Shown: positions 8,083 to 18,043 of the stretch, piece by piece
Layout: each line of letters starts with the position of its first letter
How positions within the stretch are numbered: the stretch's first letter is position 1
Source: an uncultured Bacteroidales bacterium
Lineage (GTDB): Bacteria > Bacteroidota > Bacteroidia > Bacteroidales > Coprobacteraceae
DNA length: 40,220 bases
Assembly (NCBI GenBank): GCA_949297285.1
Contig: CASFRL010000061.1
Coordinates: 1-40,220, forward strand
Direction: 5' to 3'
Translations under genes and position numbers: made by a program
Notes under the pieces: model-generated
The model's database searches: none
Told to the model about the DNA's origin: nothing
The model's input: the letters and a program-made list of their open reading frames with translations, nothing else

Positions 8083-8543
8083 TTTATGCCATGGAGTGCA
8101 GATCGTATAATTTCGGGCTCGAAACCCCTCGATGCGGCAAATCGGAACAGTTTTGCCTGCATATCGTATTTGTCGGTTGCTTTTGTGCTTTTATATTTGT
8201 TTTCCAAGATTTTTTGAAGGGTATTGCGGTATTCGGTATCATCGATCGATCGAAGAGCTTCATCGACTACAGTTTCTGAAAGGCCTTTTTGACGCAGGGC
8301 ATACGCAATTTTAATTTTCCCCCATTTGTTGAATTTGAATTTATCGGCGATAAAACTGTTTACATAGCGGGTTTCGTCGATAAATCCTTGTTGCTTCAAA
8401 TAGTCGGTTATTTGAGAAATTTCAGGTTCTTCGATTCCCCATTTTATCAGTTTCTCGACGATGTCCTGGCTGCATTGTTCTCTGGCGGAGCAGTATGTCG
8501 CGGCTTTTTGCAAGGCTTCTTTGAATGATAACGTCTTATCCAT
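8079..8543 (-). CDS. recX: Regulatory protein RecX
   Basis: RecX modulates RecA filaments. The 154-aa protein has the three-helix repeats of the family, including the C-S-x-R-E-Q-type opening (YCSAREQCSQDIVEKLIKWGI), LKQQGFIDETRYVNSFIADK and WGKIKIAYALRQKGLSETVVDEAL. It lies between prmC (100-nt gap) and comF (overlap). Confidence 0.93.
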   Translation of the reverse strand: MDKTLSFKEALQKAATYCSAREQCSQDIVEKLIKWGIEEPEISQITDYLKQQGFIDETRYVNSFIADKFKFNKWGKIKIAYALRQKGLSETVVDEALRSIDDTEYRNTLQKILENKYKSTKATDKYDMQAKLFRFAASRGFEPEIIRSALHGIK

Positions 8544-8643
8544 AATGATATAAATATTGACATTCTTGTCGTTTTTGAACAGCTTTTTCTTATCAAAAGA
8601 AATGAAAAAAATTTCGATGGGTCCGTGTCGCTTTGCCGGGTCT

Positions 8644-9489
8644 TTATTCTTTCTTTGCCGAAATAAACCGAGGTTTGCCCGAAATATCGTTTTCGATACG
8701 GATATCCGAATAACCGTGTCTTTCGATCATTCGTGAGGTCTCTTCCCCTAATAATGCATTGATCTCGAAGTATAATTTTCCGCCCGGTTTGAGCATTTGC
8801 TTACCCGCTTCGGCAATCTTCCTGTAAAAGATTAACGGATCGTCATCTGTTACGAACAGGGCGAGATGAGGCTCATAATCCAGGACATTCTTGTCCATAT
8901 CTTTTTTCTCCTGCTCGCAAATGTAAGGAGGATTGCTGACAATCAACTCATATCGGTTCGGTATTTTCCCGGCATCGACGGTCAAGATGTCCTGTAAAGA
9001 AAAGGAGACGTCGATCCCGTTCCTTTGAGCATTCCGAATTGCTGTATTCAGGGCTTCGGGAGAGATATCCCAGCCTTCGACCTGAGCCTCGGGCAAATGT
9101 TTTGCCAATGCTAAGGCGATGCATCCGCTTCCCGTGCCCACATCGAGAATGTTCCCTGATGTTTGGCTGTTCTCTTTCAAAACAAGTTCGACCAGCTCTT
9201 CTGTTTCGGGGCGGGGGATGAGCACATGGGGCGTAACCAGAATGTCTATCCCGTAGAAAGTCGTATGCCCGAGGATATATTGAATCGGCTCATGCTGTAC
9301 CAATCGCTGTAAGATAGTTTCGACCTCTTGTCGTTTATTTGCAGATAAAACACTATTTTTGTGCAACAGTATGTCGGTAAGAGAATACTGGCATACTTCT
9401 TCGAATATGATGCGGATCAATGCGTTGATCTCTCCGGGAGGATATATATCCTGCAAAGAATTTCGGATAAGTCGAATACTTTGTTCCAT
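8644..9489 (-). CDS. prmC: Peptide chain release factor N5-glutamine methyltransferase
   Basis: PrmC methylates the GGQ glutamine of release factors. The SAM-binding motif LDVGTGSGCIALALAK and the catalytic NPPY (VSNPPYICEQEK) are present, with the N-terminal helical domain ahead of them. I start it at the ATG at 9489 (281 aa). The open frame runs on to 9543, but a -7 box lies inside that extension at 9513-9520, so translation cannot begin there from this promoter. Confidence 0.95.
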   Translation of the reverse strand: MEQSIRLIRNSLQDIYPPGEINALIRIIFEEVCQYSLTDILLHKNSVLSANKRQEVETILQRLVQHEPIQYILGHTTFYGIDILVTPHVLIPRPETEELVELVLKENSQTSGNILDVGTGSGCIALALAKHLPEAQVEGWDISPEALNTAIRNAQRNGIDVSFSLQDILTVDAGKIPNRYELIVSNPPYICEQEKKDMDKNVLDYEPHLALFVTDDDPLIFYRKIAEAGKQMLKPGGKLYFEINALLGEETSRMIERHGYSDIRIENDISGKPRFISAKKE

Positions 9490-9512
9490 AAGCGGTTTTG
9501 CTGCTTTGCGTA

Positions 9513-9544
9513 CAAAGGTAGTGAAAGACGAGCGTAGAGACAAA
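9513..9544 (-). promoter_or_regulatory. Promoter of prmC
   Basis: On the minus strand, TTTG (9541-9544), 20 nt and TACCTTTG (9513-9520) match the Bacteroidetes consensus and fix the prmC start at 9489. Confidence 0.75.
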
Positions 9545-9620
9545 CGAAAACACAGTTTTCAAGTTGTACGTTGCCGAGCTGCATCCTCTATTCTGTAAAT
9601 GATTAAGAATAAAATGTAGT

Positions 9621-10670
9621 ATGGAATATTCTAATGAGGATCATGTCCGTTATATGAAGCGATGTTTGCAACTGGCAGCATTGGGACGAGGGCATGTGTC
9701 GCCAAACCCTATGGTGGGTGCGGTGATTGTGCATAAAGGAAAGATTATCGGCGAAGGATACCATCGCCGTTGTGGCGAAGCTCATGCCGAAGTGAATGCG
9801 ATCCGTTCGGTCAAAAACAGTGATCTTCTCAAAGAGTCTACCCTTTATGTTTCGCTCGAACCCTGTTCTCATTATGGGAAAACCCCTCCATGCAGTAAAC
9901 TGATCATTGAGAAAAAAATCCCTCGCGTGGTTGTCGCTTGTCTCGACCCTTTCCCCGAAGTAGCCGGACGTGGCATCCGTATGTTGCGCGATGCAGGGAT
10001 CGAGGTCGTTACCGGAATCTTGGAAGATGAGGCCATGCGGTTGAATGCTCATTTCATGACATTTCAGAAATTGCATCGCCCCTATATTTTACTGAAATGG
10101 GCACAAAGTGCCGATGGTTTCGTTGATGCCATACGTTCGGGCCATACCGGGGCGGTAAAGTTCTCGAACGCCGTGACTTCGGTCGATGTGCACCGATTAA
10201 GGGCTGAATATGATGCGATTTTAGTAGGAAAGCATACCGCATTGTTTGACAACCCCTCTTTGACCGTCCGTTATTGGAGTGGCAAAAATCCGTTACGGTT
10301 GGTCATTGATCGCAAGCAGGAGCTTCCCCAGTCTTTGAAACTGTTTTCCGACGGAAATCCGACATGGGTTATTACCGAACGGGATCATGCATCGGTGGGC
10401 CATGTAGAATATTTGACGGTAGATTTTCAAAAGCCGATAATCCCGGCTTTGTTGCATACCCTTTCTGACAGAAAAATAGAAAGTTTGCTTGTCGAAGGCG
10501 GCCCTACTTTGTTGCAGAGTTTTATCGATGCCGGTTTTTGGGATGAGATTCGGATCGAAGTTTCTCCGATTACATTGAAAAACGGCGTCCCGTCTCCGAG
10601 AGTCCCCTTTGTCCCGGATCGGACTTTTTGTTCCGGAGGACATCAAATCTCGATCATATATCGTCGATAG
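9621..10670 (+). CDS. ribD: Bifunctional riboflavin deaminase/reductase
   Basis: RibD deaminates and then reduces the pyrimidine intermediate of riboflavin synthesis. The N-terminal deaminase domain has the zinc motifs HAEVNAI and PCSHYGKTPPC. The C-terminal reductase domain begins near residue 150 (RPYILLKWAQSADG) and contains LLVEGGPTLLQSFI. The 349-aa length is normal. It is divergent from prmC, with 131 bp between the starts. Confidence 0.96.
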   Translation: MEYSNEDHVRYMKRCLQLAALGRGHVSPNPMVGAVIVHKGKIIGEGYHRRCGEAHAEVNAIRSVKNSDLLKESTLYVSLEPCSHYGKTPPCSKLIIEKKIPRVVVACLDPFPEVAGRGIRMLRDAGIEVVTGILEDEAMRLNAHFMTFQKLHRPYILLKWAQSADGFVDAIRSGHTGAVKFSNAVTSVDVHRLRAEYDAILVGKHTALFDNPSLTVRYWSGKNPLRLVIDRKQELPQSLKLFSDGNPTWVITERDHASVGHVEYLTVDFQKPIIPALLHTLSDRKIESLLVEGGPTLLQSFIDAGFWDEIRIEVSPITLKNGVPSPRVPFVPDRTFCSGGHQISIIYRR

Positions 10671-11074
10671 AAATCTCGGATAGATAGATTTATTTTGTGC
10701 ATATATCGAAAAATAAGTTTTCCTTTTGCTGTTTTTACTAATTTTGAAATTCCGTAAAGACACCGATCTTCCCGGAATCCTGTGTAGCGGAAATAAGTAG
10801 AAGTTAAAAAAATGCGATAAATAGCTGACTGATTTAGTGTATGAATTGGATTGACCGAGTAAAAAATATTTTTATCCCTATATAAAAACTGCCAAAAGAG
10901 CTGTGAAATTTAGCTTGTCACCCCCTGTTATGATGATGAATAAGAGAAAATTGTTTTGTTGAAAAAAAACGAGGTTTGCTATAAATTGTTATAATTATGT
11001 GCAATACTGTAGCTAAAGCGAAAAATGTTTCTAATTTTGCAACTCTAATAGCTATAAATGTAAAATATCCCAGC
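10671..11074 (+). other. Intergenic region after ribD
   Basis: These 404 bp hold no supported gene. A weak inverted repeat (10671-10691) follows the ribD stop. TAATTTTG at 10739-10746 and again at 11032-11039 match the -7 consensus. A 14-codon frame at about 10841 looks accidental. Confidence 0.5.
11032..11039 (+). promoter_or_regulatory. -7 promoter box of the lipoprotein gene
   Basis: TAATTTTG lies 35 nt upstream of the ATG at 11075 and inside the longer open frame that starts at 10997. It therefore supports the shorter start. No convincing -33 box is seen. Confidence 0.55.
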
Positions 11075-12616
11075 ATGAAAGCGTCTAAAATAGTTTTTTT
11101 TCTTATATCTGTATTTTTTGTGCTATTTGTCGGTTGTAATAATACGGACGACGAAGATGAGCAGTTATACTACTCCTATTCGAATACAATGGTAAAATCG
11201 TTTTATCTGTCCGATGATACAGCGTCCATAGTCGATAATTTATCCAAACGCTTTTTTACGATCGATCTGGTATCCGGAAATATCTATAATGCCGATTCTT
11301 TACCTTACGGAACAGATATTTCCCGGTTGGTTGTCAATATGGAATTTTCATCACCCTCGAAAGTCGAAATATATATAAAAGGAAAAGATGAAAATGAAGA
11401 GACAACTACGATCAATTATCTGGAATCACCGTCCGACTCTATCGACTTCTCAGGTGGACGGGGATCGGTAACCATGACTGTCGTTGCGGCAGACGGTACG
11501 ACTCAGCAAAATTATGTGATCGATGTACGGGTGCATCAGGTGCAAGCCGACTCCCTGATTTGGGAAGACCTGTCGAGTAGCAATTTCCCCGCCTCGGGAG
11601 TTGTTGCACAGAAAACATTGATGAAAAATGGGCTCGCTTGCTGTTTTACAAAAGATGGATCGGGCGAATATTCCTTATTCGAATCTTCTGCTCCGGGACA
11701 AGGCAATTGGCAGAAAAAGTCGATTACCGGAGTATCCGATCTTGATATAAACTCGATTGTCGTTTCTCCCGACGGATTTTTTGCCTTGTCCGGTACGGCT
11801 GAAACCAAAACGCTGGTATTCTCTTCCACAGGCGAAAATTGGGCGTCGGTAGATGGCGCGTCGACTTTTTACAGCCTGATAGGCATGTACGAAAACACAT
11901 TGTTGGGTATTACTAAAGAAGGGACAACCTATAAGTATGCCTCTTATCCTCAGCAGGGCGATTTGAAGACCGTCCCGTCAGACTTCCCGGTTTCGGGCTT
12001 CAGTAACACGATCGCTTATAAGAGCGATTGGGGAACATCCCAAATTGCTTTTGTCGGCGGACGATTGAGTGACGGGCACACGTTCTCTAATTCGGTATGG
12101 GGATTCGACGGCGAAAATTGGGCCTCTTTGAATAACGTTAACGGAGGAGCGGGCGGAGCTCCGATTACTCCGCGAGAAGGAGCTATGTTCTTTACATATT
12201 ATACCTATAAATATAATTCATCCCTCGATTATCATTCGAAATTGCTGACCTATTTCATTATCGGGGGTTCGGATGGTACCAATGTCCTGAACGATGTTTA
12301 CACGTCCTCCGACTTAGGCGGGTTCTGGACAAAAGCAGAAAGCGGATCATCTTTGGCGTTGCCCGAGGAGTTGGCAGGCAGAGCATTTGCTTCGGCTGTG
12401 GTATTCGATGAGTATATCAATACAGGAACATCGCAAATGTTGTGGCAGGCGGTCGAAAACCCGCTTGTTCCTAAAGGAATGCGATATACAAAAGCCTTGA
12501 CAACAGAGCAAGTTCCTTATATATATATATTGGGAGGAGTAGATAAAAACGGCGATTTGTATGACGAAGTTTGGCGTGGAGTCATCCGACGTCTTACATT
12601 TGAGCCCATACCTTAA
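11075..12616 (+). CDS. DUF6242-like lipoprotein
   Basis: This 513-aa secreted lipoprotein has its lipobox at LFVGC (Cys20). The N-terminal part contains IYNADSLPYGTDI and a cadherin-like beta domain ending QQNYVIDVRVHQV. The C-terminal part has kelch/propeller-like repeats with W-x-S/F and GG turns (FIIGGSDGTNVLNDVYTSSDLGGFW, YILGGVDKNGDLYDEVW). This resembles the DUF6242 lipoproteins of Bacteroidales, named from memory. The function is unknown. It probably faces the periplasm or cell surface. Confidence 0.72.
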   Translation: MKASKIVFFLISVFFVLFVGCNNTDDEDEQLYYSYSNTMVKSFYLSDDTASIVDNLSKRFFTIDLVSGNIYNADSLPYGTDISRLVVNMEFSSPSKVEIYIKGKDENEETTTINYLESPSDSIDFSGGRGSVTMTVVAADGTTQQNYVIDVRVHQVQADSLIWEDLSSSNFPASGVVAQKTLMKNGLACCFTKDGSGEYSLFESSAPGQGNWQKKSITGVSDLDINSIVVSPDGFFALSGTAETKTLVFSSTGENWASVDGASTFYSLIGMYENTLLGITKEGTTYKYASYPQQGDLKTVPSDFPVSGFSNTIAYKSDWGTSQIAFVGGRLSDGHTFSNSVWGFDGENWASLNNVNGGAGGAPITPREGAMFFTYYTYKYNSSLDYHSKLLTYFIIGGSDGTNVLNDVYTSSDLGGFWTKAESGSSLALPEELAGRAFASAVVFDEYINTGTSQMLWQAVENPLVPKGMRYTKALTTEQVPYIYILGGVDKNGDLYDEVWRGVIRRLTFEPIP

Positions 12617-12705
12617 TAATTTTGAGGTGAAAAATGATTCTTTGAGATAATTTTAATCAAAATGTAGCGTTTTTATTATTAAGTTGCATTCTTAAATGTC
12701 ATCAC

Positions 12706-13377
12706 ATGAAAAAGCTCTTTTTGATTATCATCATATTAGTAAGCCCGATAATAGCTGCTCAAAGTCAAGATTTTAAATATGAAATCGGCGCAGCGGCAGG
12801 AGTTGGGTTTTATATGGGGGATGCCAACCCCTCGAAAATTTTCCGAAAGCCGGGAGCGGCTTTTGGTGCGGTTTTTCGGAGAAATCTGAATTATCGCTGG
12901 GCGATAAAATGTGATCTGGCAACGGCTGGTATCAAAGGCGATACGAGAGGGTTGCCCGGAGTTTTTCCGGGAGGTGCCTATTATGTGTTTGATAGGCAGT
13001 TGATCGACATTGGCGCTCAGGCAGAATTTAATTTTTTCCATTACGGATGGGGGTACTCCTATTTAGACACAAAGCGGATTTCTCCGTATTTGCTGGGCGG
13101 AATCGGAATTACAGCTGTCCCTGAAAAAGGAGACGGGTATTTCAGCCTGAATATTCCGATAGGAGTAGGTGTGAAATACAAATTGTCCGCACGGTGGAAT
13201 ATCGGTTTGGAATTTTCCATGAGAAAATCATTGGGAGACAAGCTCGATGGACGTTTGTTGGATGACCCGTATAAGATTAGCAGTTCTGCATTGAAAAATA
13301 CCGATTGGTATTCATTTACATGCTTTACGATAACTTATGATTTCGGACGGAAAAAAGTAATTTGCAATAATTTATAA
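12706..13377 (+). CDS. DUF6089-like outer-membrane beta-barrel protein
   Basis: This 223-aa protein has a signal peptide (MKKLFLIIIILVSPIIAAQSQ) followed by amphipathic strands: YEIGAAAGVGFYMGD, YRWAIKCDLATAGIKGD, ISPYLLGGIGI, NIGLEFSMRKSLGDKLDG. It fits the DUF6089 family found next to uppS-bamA in Bacteroidales. That position suggests a role near outer-membrane assembly, but the function is unproven. uppS begins 23 nt later. Confidence 0.8.
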   Translation: MKKLFLIIIILVSPIIAAQSQDFKYEIGAAAGVGFYMGDANPSKIFRKPGAAFGAVFRRNLNYRWAIKCDLATAGIKGDTRGLPGVFPGGAYYVFDRQLIDIGAQAEFNFFHYGWGYSYLDTKRISPYLLGGIGITAVPEKGDGYFSLNIPIGVGVKYKLSARWNIGLEFSMRKSLGDKLDGRLLDDPYKISSSALKNTDWYSFTCFTITYDFGRKKVICNNL

Positions 13378-13400
13378 TATTATATAATTAAGATCGACTT

Positions 13401-14138
13401 ATGTCGTATTTAGAAAAGATAGATAAAACACGTTTGCCACAACATATTGCTATCATAATGGATGGCAACGGACGTTGGGCAAAAGAGCGAAATATGGAAC
13501 GCACATACGGCCATAAATATGGCGTAGATGCTGTGCGTACTGTTACGGAAGCTGCTGTTGAAATCGGTATCAAATATCTCACATTATATACTTTCTCAAC
13601 AGAAAACTGGTCGCGTCCGGATGAGGAAATAACCGCTCTCATGGCTCTTATGGTAATGGCGATTGAGCGAGAAACTCCTGATCTGATGAAGAACAATGTG
13701 CGTTTGCAAGCGATCGGAGATTTGTCGAGAATGCCGGACGAAGTAAAAAAAAGGTTGGATAGTTGCATTGCACAGACATCTGTCAATACGGGGTTGACGT
13801 TGATATTGGCGTTGAGTTATTCGTCCCGATGGGAAATTACGAATACTACCAGACAAATTGCCGAAGATGCAGTTGCCGGTCGGCTTGCCGTAGAAAATAT
13901 AGATGAGGCTTTGATCAGTTCCCGTTTGGCGACGGCTGCATTTCCAGACCCGGATTTGTTGATCCGTACCGGTGGAGAGATACGCATCAGTAATTTCCTG
14001 ATGTGGCAGCTTTCTTATGCCGAGCTGTATTTTACCGAAGAATATTGGCCCGATTTCGGAAAAGAGAGTTTGTATAAGGCGATTTGCGATTACCAGTCGC
14101 GCGAACGCAGGTTCGGAAAAATTAGTGAACAGTTATGA
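13401..14138 (+). CDS. uppS: Isoprenyl transferase (undecaprenyl diphosphate synthase)
   Basis: UppS makes the C55 lipid carrier for peptidoglycan and surface glycans. The signature [13 protein letters not shown], the FSTENWSRP segment and the C-terminal [18 protein letters not shown] are all present. The length is 245 aa. Its stop overlaps the bamA start by 4 nt. Confidence 0.96.
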   Translation: MSYLEKIDKTRLPQHIAIIMDGNGRWAKERNMERTYGHKYGVDAVRTVTEAAVEIGIKYLTLYTFSTENWSRPDEEITALMALMVMAIERETPDLMKNNVRLQAIGDLSRMPDEVKKRLDSCIAQTSVNTGLTLILALSYSSRWEITNTTRQIAEDAVAGRLAVENIDEALISSRLATAAFPDPDLLIRTGGEIRISNFLMWQLSYAELYFTEEYWPDFGKESLYKAICDYQSRERRFGKISEQL

Positions 14139-16783
14139 GAATGATATTAGAAATTTTACGACCCAATATGCTCAAACATCCATTATTCCTATTCGCATTC
14201 TTTTTGTTTGCAACCGCTTCCTCATTTGCACAGGATGGAGCAACAGTCAAAAACGATACGATTTATAATCCCGAGATTTTATATTCGGCAACGCCAAAAA
14301 AATATGAGATTGCAGGTATCTCGGTTTCTGGGGTAAAAGATAATTATGAAGACTATGTCCTGATAGGTTTTTCCGGATTGTCGGTAGGTGAAATAATCGA
14401 GATCCCCGGCGATGCGATTACGACAGCCGTAAAACGGTTTTGGAGACAAGGGCTGTTCTCAGATGTCTCTATATCGGTTACCAAAATATACGGCTCGCAA
14501 GTGTGGCTGAATATCGCCTTACAACAGCGCCCTCGTATTTCGCAGATTAATTATAACGGAATAAAGAAATCTGAACGGGAAGATTTGGAATTGAAACTCG
14601 GATTGGTTAAAGGAAATCAAATAACGCCGAATATTGTTGACCGGGCTAAATTATTGATAAAGAGTCATTTCGAAGAAAAAGGCTTTAAGAATGTCGAAGT
14701 ACAGATTTTGCAAAGAGACGACCTTTCTCACGAGAATCAAGTCATTGTCGATATCAATATCGATAAGAAAGAGAAAGTGAAGGTACATAAGATATATATT
14801 GACGGAAATGCGGTGCTTTCAGATAAGAAATTGCAACGCGTGATGAAAAAAACCAATGAAAAAGGGAAACTGATCAATCTATTCCGTACCAAGAAATTTG
14901 TGAAAGAGAATTTTGCGGAAGACTTGAATTTGATTATCGATAAGTACAACGAGTTGGGTTATCGCGATGCTGTTATCGTAAGTGACAGTGTTGCCCCTTA
15001 CAATGATAAGACGATAGACGTATTTATTAAAGTAGATGAAGGTAGTAAATATTATTTGCGGGATATCCGTTGGGTTGGAAATACGCTTTATCCTTCAGAA
15101 TATTTGAGCGCGCTGCTTCGTCTGAAACCGGGCGATGTTTATAACCAGAAACTTTTGAGGCAACGGACGATGGAGGATGACGACGCTGTCGCTAATTTGT
15201 ATATGAACAACGGATATCTGTTTTTCCAACTCGACCCGATCGAAGTAAATGTCGAGAACGACTCTATCGATTTGGAGTTGCGTATGTACGAAGGACAGCA
15301 GGCCCGAATCAATAAAATTGTCATACAAGGGAATGACCGGTTATATGAACATGTCGTTCGCCGTGAGCTACGTACCAAACCCGGAGAGTTGTTCAATAAG
15401 GCTGCATTGATGCGTTCTGCCCGGGAAATTGCGCAAATGGGACATTTCGATCCTGAGACCATGGATATTCGACCCGAGCCCGATCCCGAAAACGGTACCG
15501 TAGACTTGGTATATGCTTTACAGTCGAAGGCAAATGACCAGATTGAGTTTTCTGCCGGTTGGGGACAAACAGGAGTCATCGGTAAGTTAAGTTTGAAATT
15601 TACGAACTTTTCGATGAAAAATTTCCTGAACCCGAAATCCTACAAAGGAATTATCCCCCAAGGAGAAGGACAGACTCTGACTATTAGTGCACAAACCAAT
15701 GCGCGTTATTTCCAATCTTATAGCCTTTCCTTCTTAGACCCGTGGTTTGGCGGAAAACGGCCTAATTCGTTCAGCTTCTCGGCCTATTATAGCCGACAGA
15801 CCGATATTAGTACCAACTATTGGAATAATAACTACATCGATCCTTATGGTTATGGTTATAACGATTATTATGGCAATTATGATTATAGCTATGCCATCGA
15901 TCCGGATAAGTCTTTGCAAATGTTCGGTGTTGCCATAGGATTCGGAAAACGGTTGAATTGGCCGGATGACTATTTTACCCTCTCTGCAGAATTAGGGTAC
16001 CAATTGTATAAATTGAAAGATTGGCAATACCTTTATTATATGCAGAACGGTACATCCCACAGTATTACATTGAATTTGACTCTGGCACGAAACTCTATTG
16101 ATAACCCGATATATACCCGTCGGGGATCTCAATTCTCTTTGTCATTGCAACTTACACCGCCTTATTCCTTGTTTGATCATGTCGATTACAGTAAACTCGA
16201 TCCTTCAAACAAAGAAGACCAGGCGACCTTGTATAAGTGGATTGAGTATCATAAATGGAAATTTAAGGCAAAGACATATACGCCGTTGACTTCTGCAGAG
16301 GGTGATCATACTCTTGTATTGATGACTCGTGCCGAGTTCGGTATTTTGGGCTCCTACAACAAATATAAGCGATCTCCGTTCGAGACCTTCTATGTAGGAG
16401 GTGATGGAATGTCGGGTTATTCGACAAATTATGCGACCGAGACAATTGCTCTGCGTGGATATGAAAACGGATCGTTGACACCTTGGGGATACGATGGATA
16501 TGCATATACCCGTTTGGGTGTAGAACTCCATTTCCCGATTATCTTGGAACCTTCTTCTACGATTTATGCATTGGCTTTTGCCGAAGCCGGAAATGCTTGG
16601 ACTGAAGCTCGAGACTTCAATCCGTTTAAGTTGAAACGTTCTGCCGGTGTCGGGGTACGCGTATTTTTACCGATGATCGGATTGTTGGGGCTCGACTGGG
16701 CATACGGATTTGACAAGCCGTTTACGGGAGTTAGTAATATTGGTGGAAGCCAGTTGCACTTTATTCTTGGACAAGAATTTTAA
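14135..16783 (+). CDS. bamA: Outer membrane protein assembly factor BamA
   Basis: BamA inserts beta-barrels into the outer membrane. The 882-aa protein has a signal peptide (hydrophobic stretch ending SSFAQ), about five POTRA repeats (residues about 45-480) and a C-terminal barrel with the conserved RGY turn ([13 protein letters not shown]). It ends in phenylalanine (LGQEF). The first ATG overlaps uppS. An internal ATG at 14168 (MLKHPLFLF) would give a more typical signal peptide, so the exact start is uncertain. Residues about 565-595 are rich in Tyr, Asn and Asp and look like a long surface loop. Confidence 0.95.
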   Translation: MRMILEILRPNMLKHPLFLFAFFLFATASSFAQDGATVKNDTIYNPEILYSATPKKYEIAGISVSGVKDNYEDYVLIGFSGLSVGEIIEIPGDAITTAVKRFWRQGLFSDVSISVTKIYGSQVWLNIALQQRPRISQINYNGIKKSEREDLELKLGLVKGNQITPNIVDRAKLLIKSHFEEKGFKNVEVQILQRDDLSHENQVIVDINIDKKEKVKVHKIYIDGNAVLSDKKLQRVMKKTNEKGKLINLFRTKKFVKENFAEDLNLIIDKYNELGYRDAVIVSDSVAPYNDKTIDVFIKVDEGSKYYLRDIRWVGNTLYPSEYLSALLRLKPGDVYNQKLLRQRTMEDDDAVANLYMNNGYLFFQLDPIEVNVENDSIDLELRMYEGQQARINKIVIQGNDRLYEHVVRRELRTKPGELFNKAALMRSAREIAQMGHFDPETMDIRPEPDPENGTVDLVYALQSKANDQIEFSAGWGQTGVIGKLSLKFTNFSMKNFLNPKSYKGIIPQGEGQTLTISAQTNARYFQSYSLSFLDPWFGGKRPNSFSFSAYYSRQTDISTNYWNNNYIDPYGYGYNDYYGNYDYSYAIDPDKSLQMFGVAIGFGKRLNWPDDYFTLSAELGYQLYKLKDWQYLYYMQNGTSHSITLNLTLARNSIDNPIYTRRGSQFSLSLQLTPPYSLFDHVDYSKLDPSNKEDQATLYKWIEYHKWKFKAKTYTPLTSAEGDHTLVLMTRAEFGILGSYNKYKRSPFETFYVGGDGMSGYSTNYATETIALRGYENGSLTPWGYDGYAYTRLGVELHFPIILEPSSTIYALAFAEAGNAWTEARDFNPFKLKRSAGVGVRVFLPMIGLLGLDWAYGFDKPFTGVSNIGGSQLHFILGQEF

Positions 16784-16838
16784 ACAGTGTTGATTGCATT
16801 CGAAAATATCGGAACAAAAAGGATGCAAGAACTGTTTA
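16781..16838 (+). other. Imperfect stem-loop between bamA and ompH
   Basis: Outer arms TAAACAGT/ACTGTTTA and inner arms TTGCATTC/GGATGCAA (one G-U pair) can pair across an asymmetric internal loop. No U-run follows directly, so it is not a typical terminator. It could be an RNA processing or stabilising element between bamA and the first ompH gene. Confidence 0.4.
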
Positions 16839-16884
16839 AGGAAAATCGAGAAGATTCTGTTTTTAACCTTTAAAATGTTTAAGT

Positions 16885-17400
16885 ATGAAACGGATTATTT
16901 TTATTTTGACATTGGTAGCCGCATTTGCTGTTGAAGGCAAGGCTCAAAAGTTTGCTTTGATAGACATGGAGTATATATTGAAAAATATTCCCTCTTATGA
17001 AATGGCCAATGAACAGTTGAAACAAGTCTCTCAGCGGTGGGAGCGAGAAATAACGACACAAGCGGAAAAAGTAGAAAGTATGTATAAAGACTACCAATCG
17101 AACTCTGTTTTCTTATCGGATGACCAGAAAAAGAAAAAAGAAGAAGAGATTGTTGCCGAAGATAAAAAGACACAAGAGCTCCGTCGTAAATATTTCGGAC
17201 CGGAAGGCGAATTGTTTAAAAAACGGGAGAGCTTGATGAAACCGATACAGGACGATATTTACAATGCAGTAAAACAAATTTCAGAGACGAAAGGATACCA
17301 GATGGTAATAGACCGGGCATCTTCGGCCAATATCATTTTTGCATCTCCTCGTATCGATATTAGTAATGAAGTTCTCACAAAATTAGGATATTCGAAATAA
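16885..17400 (+). CDS. OmpH/Skp-family periplasmic chaperone (first copy)
   Basis: This 171-aa protein has a signal peptide ending GKAQ. The Skp opening strand KFALIDMEYILKNIPSYEMA is followed by a long charged coiled coil (residues about 45-115, with a run KKKKEEEIVAEDKK), and then the closing strands GYQMVIDRASSANIIFA. Skp chaperones hold unfolded outer-membrane proteins for BamA, which is encoded immediately upstream. Confidence 0.92.
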   Translation: MKRIIFILTLVAAFAVEGKAQKFALIDMEYILKNIPSYEMANEQLKQVSQRWEREITTQAEKVESMYKDYQSNSVFLSDDQKKKKEEEIVAEDKKTQELRRKYFGPEGELFKKRESLMKPIQDDIYNAVKQISETKGYQMVIDRASSANIIFASPRIDISNEVLTKLGYSK

Positions 17401-17405
17401 ATATG

Positions 17406-17413
17406 TATTTTTG
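17406..17413 (+). promoter_or_regulatory. Possible -7 box between the two ompH genes
   Basis: TATTTTTG matches TAnnTTTG 47 nt ahead of the second ompH start. Only a weak TTAG stands at the -33 distance. It suggests extra transcription of the second chaperone. Confidence 0.35.
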
Positions 17414-17460
17414 TGTCATATTTACTTATTGATTATTTAAAAATAAAAAAATAGAATTAT

Positions 17461-17973
17461 ATGTTTAAAAAATTTTTGACTGTTGTATTGTTTGCATTGC
17501 CTTTTTGTGCATTTGCTCAGGCTCCGCAATTTAAATTCGGGACTGTAAATACCATAGAAATTTTTACAGCTATGCCCGAACGGGAAGCTGCACAAAAGGA
17601 ATATGACACCCTTGCAAAAAAATATGAGGATGAGTTCCTTAAAATGCAAGAAGAATTTAATAAAAAGTATAAAGAGTTGATGGCTACGCAAGATTCTATT
17701 TCCATACCCGAAAATATTAAAGCTCGTCGTCAGCAAGAACTTGCCGAACTCAATCAACGGATACAAAATTTTCAGGAAGTAGTTCAAAATGATTTGGCAA
17801 AACAGCAGCAACAACTATTGGCTCCGGTAGAGAAGAAAATGAGAGATGCCATTAAGGCTGTCGGTGAAGAATATAAATTTACCTATTTATTCGATCTGAA
17901 TGCCGTATTGTTTACCGGAACAACCAGTGAAGATGCCACTCCGCTGGTAAAAGCAAAATTGGGATTGAAATAA
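17461..17973 (+). CDS. OmpH/Skp-family periplasmic chaperone (second copy)
   Basis: This 170-aa paralogue of the preceding protein has a signal peptide (MFKKFLTVVLFALPFCAFAQ), the opening FKFGTVNTIEIFTAMPERE, a long coiled coil (residues about 45-120) and the closing segment YLFDLNAVLFTG. Tandem OmpH genes after bamA are usual in Bacteroidales. A terminator follows. Confidence 0.92.
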   Translation: MFKKFLTVVLFALPFCAFAQAPQFKFGTVNTIEIFTAMPEREAAQKEYDTLAKKYEDEFLKMQEEFNKKYKELMATQDSISIPENIKARRQQELAELNQRIQNFQEVVQNDLAKQQQQLLAPVEKKMRDAIKAVGEEYKFTYLFDLNAVLFTGTTSEDATPLVKAKLGLK

Positions 17974-17991
17974 ACTTTCAATACATATGAT

Positions 17992-18033
17992 CAGAAAAGG
18001 GTGGTCGTTCGTATCATCCTTTTTCTGTTTTTT
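17992..18033 (+). terminator. Terminator after the second ompH gene
   Basis: The arms 17992-18004 and 18015-18027 pair imperfectly (about 10 bp including a G-U pair) and are followed by TTTTTT. It ends the bamA/ompH unit just before murI. Confidence 0.65.
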
Positions 18034-18043
18034 ATAAAGACAG

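Noticed and set aside
10841..10885. Short frame beginning MNWIDRVKN, reminiscent of an AccD start
   Set aside because: It stops after 14 codons, and nothing like AccD follows in any frame.
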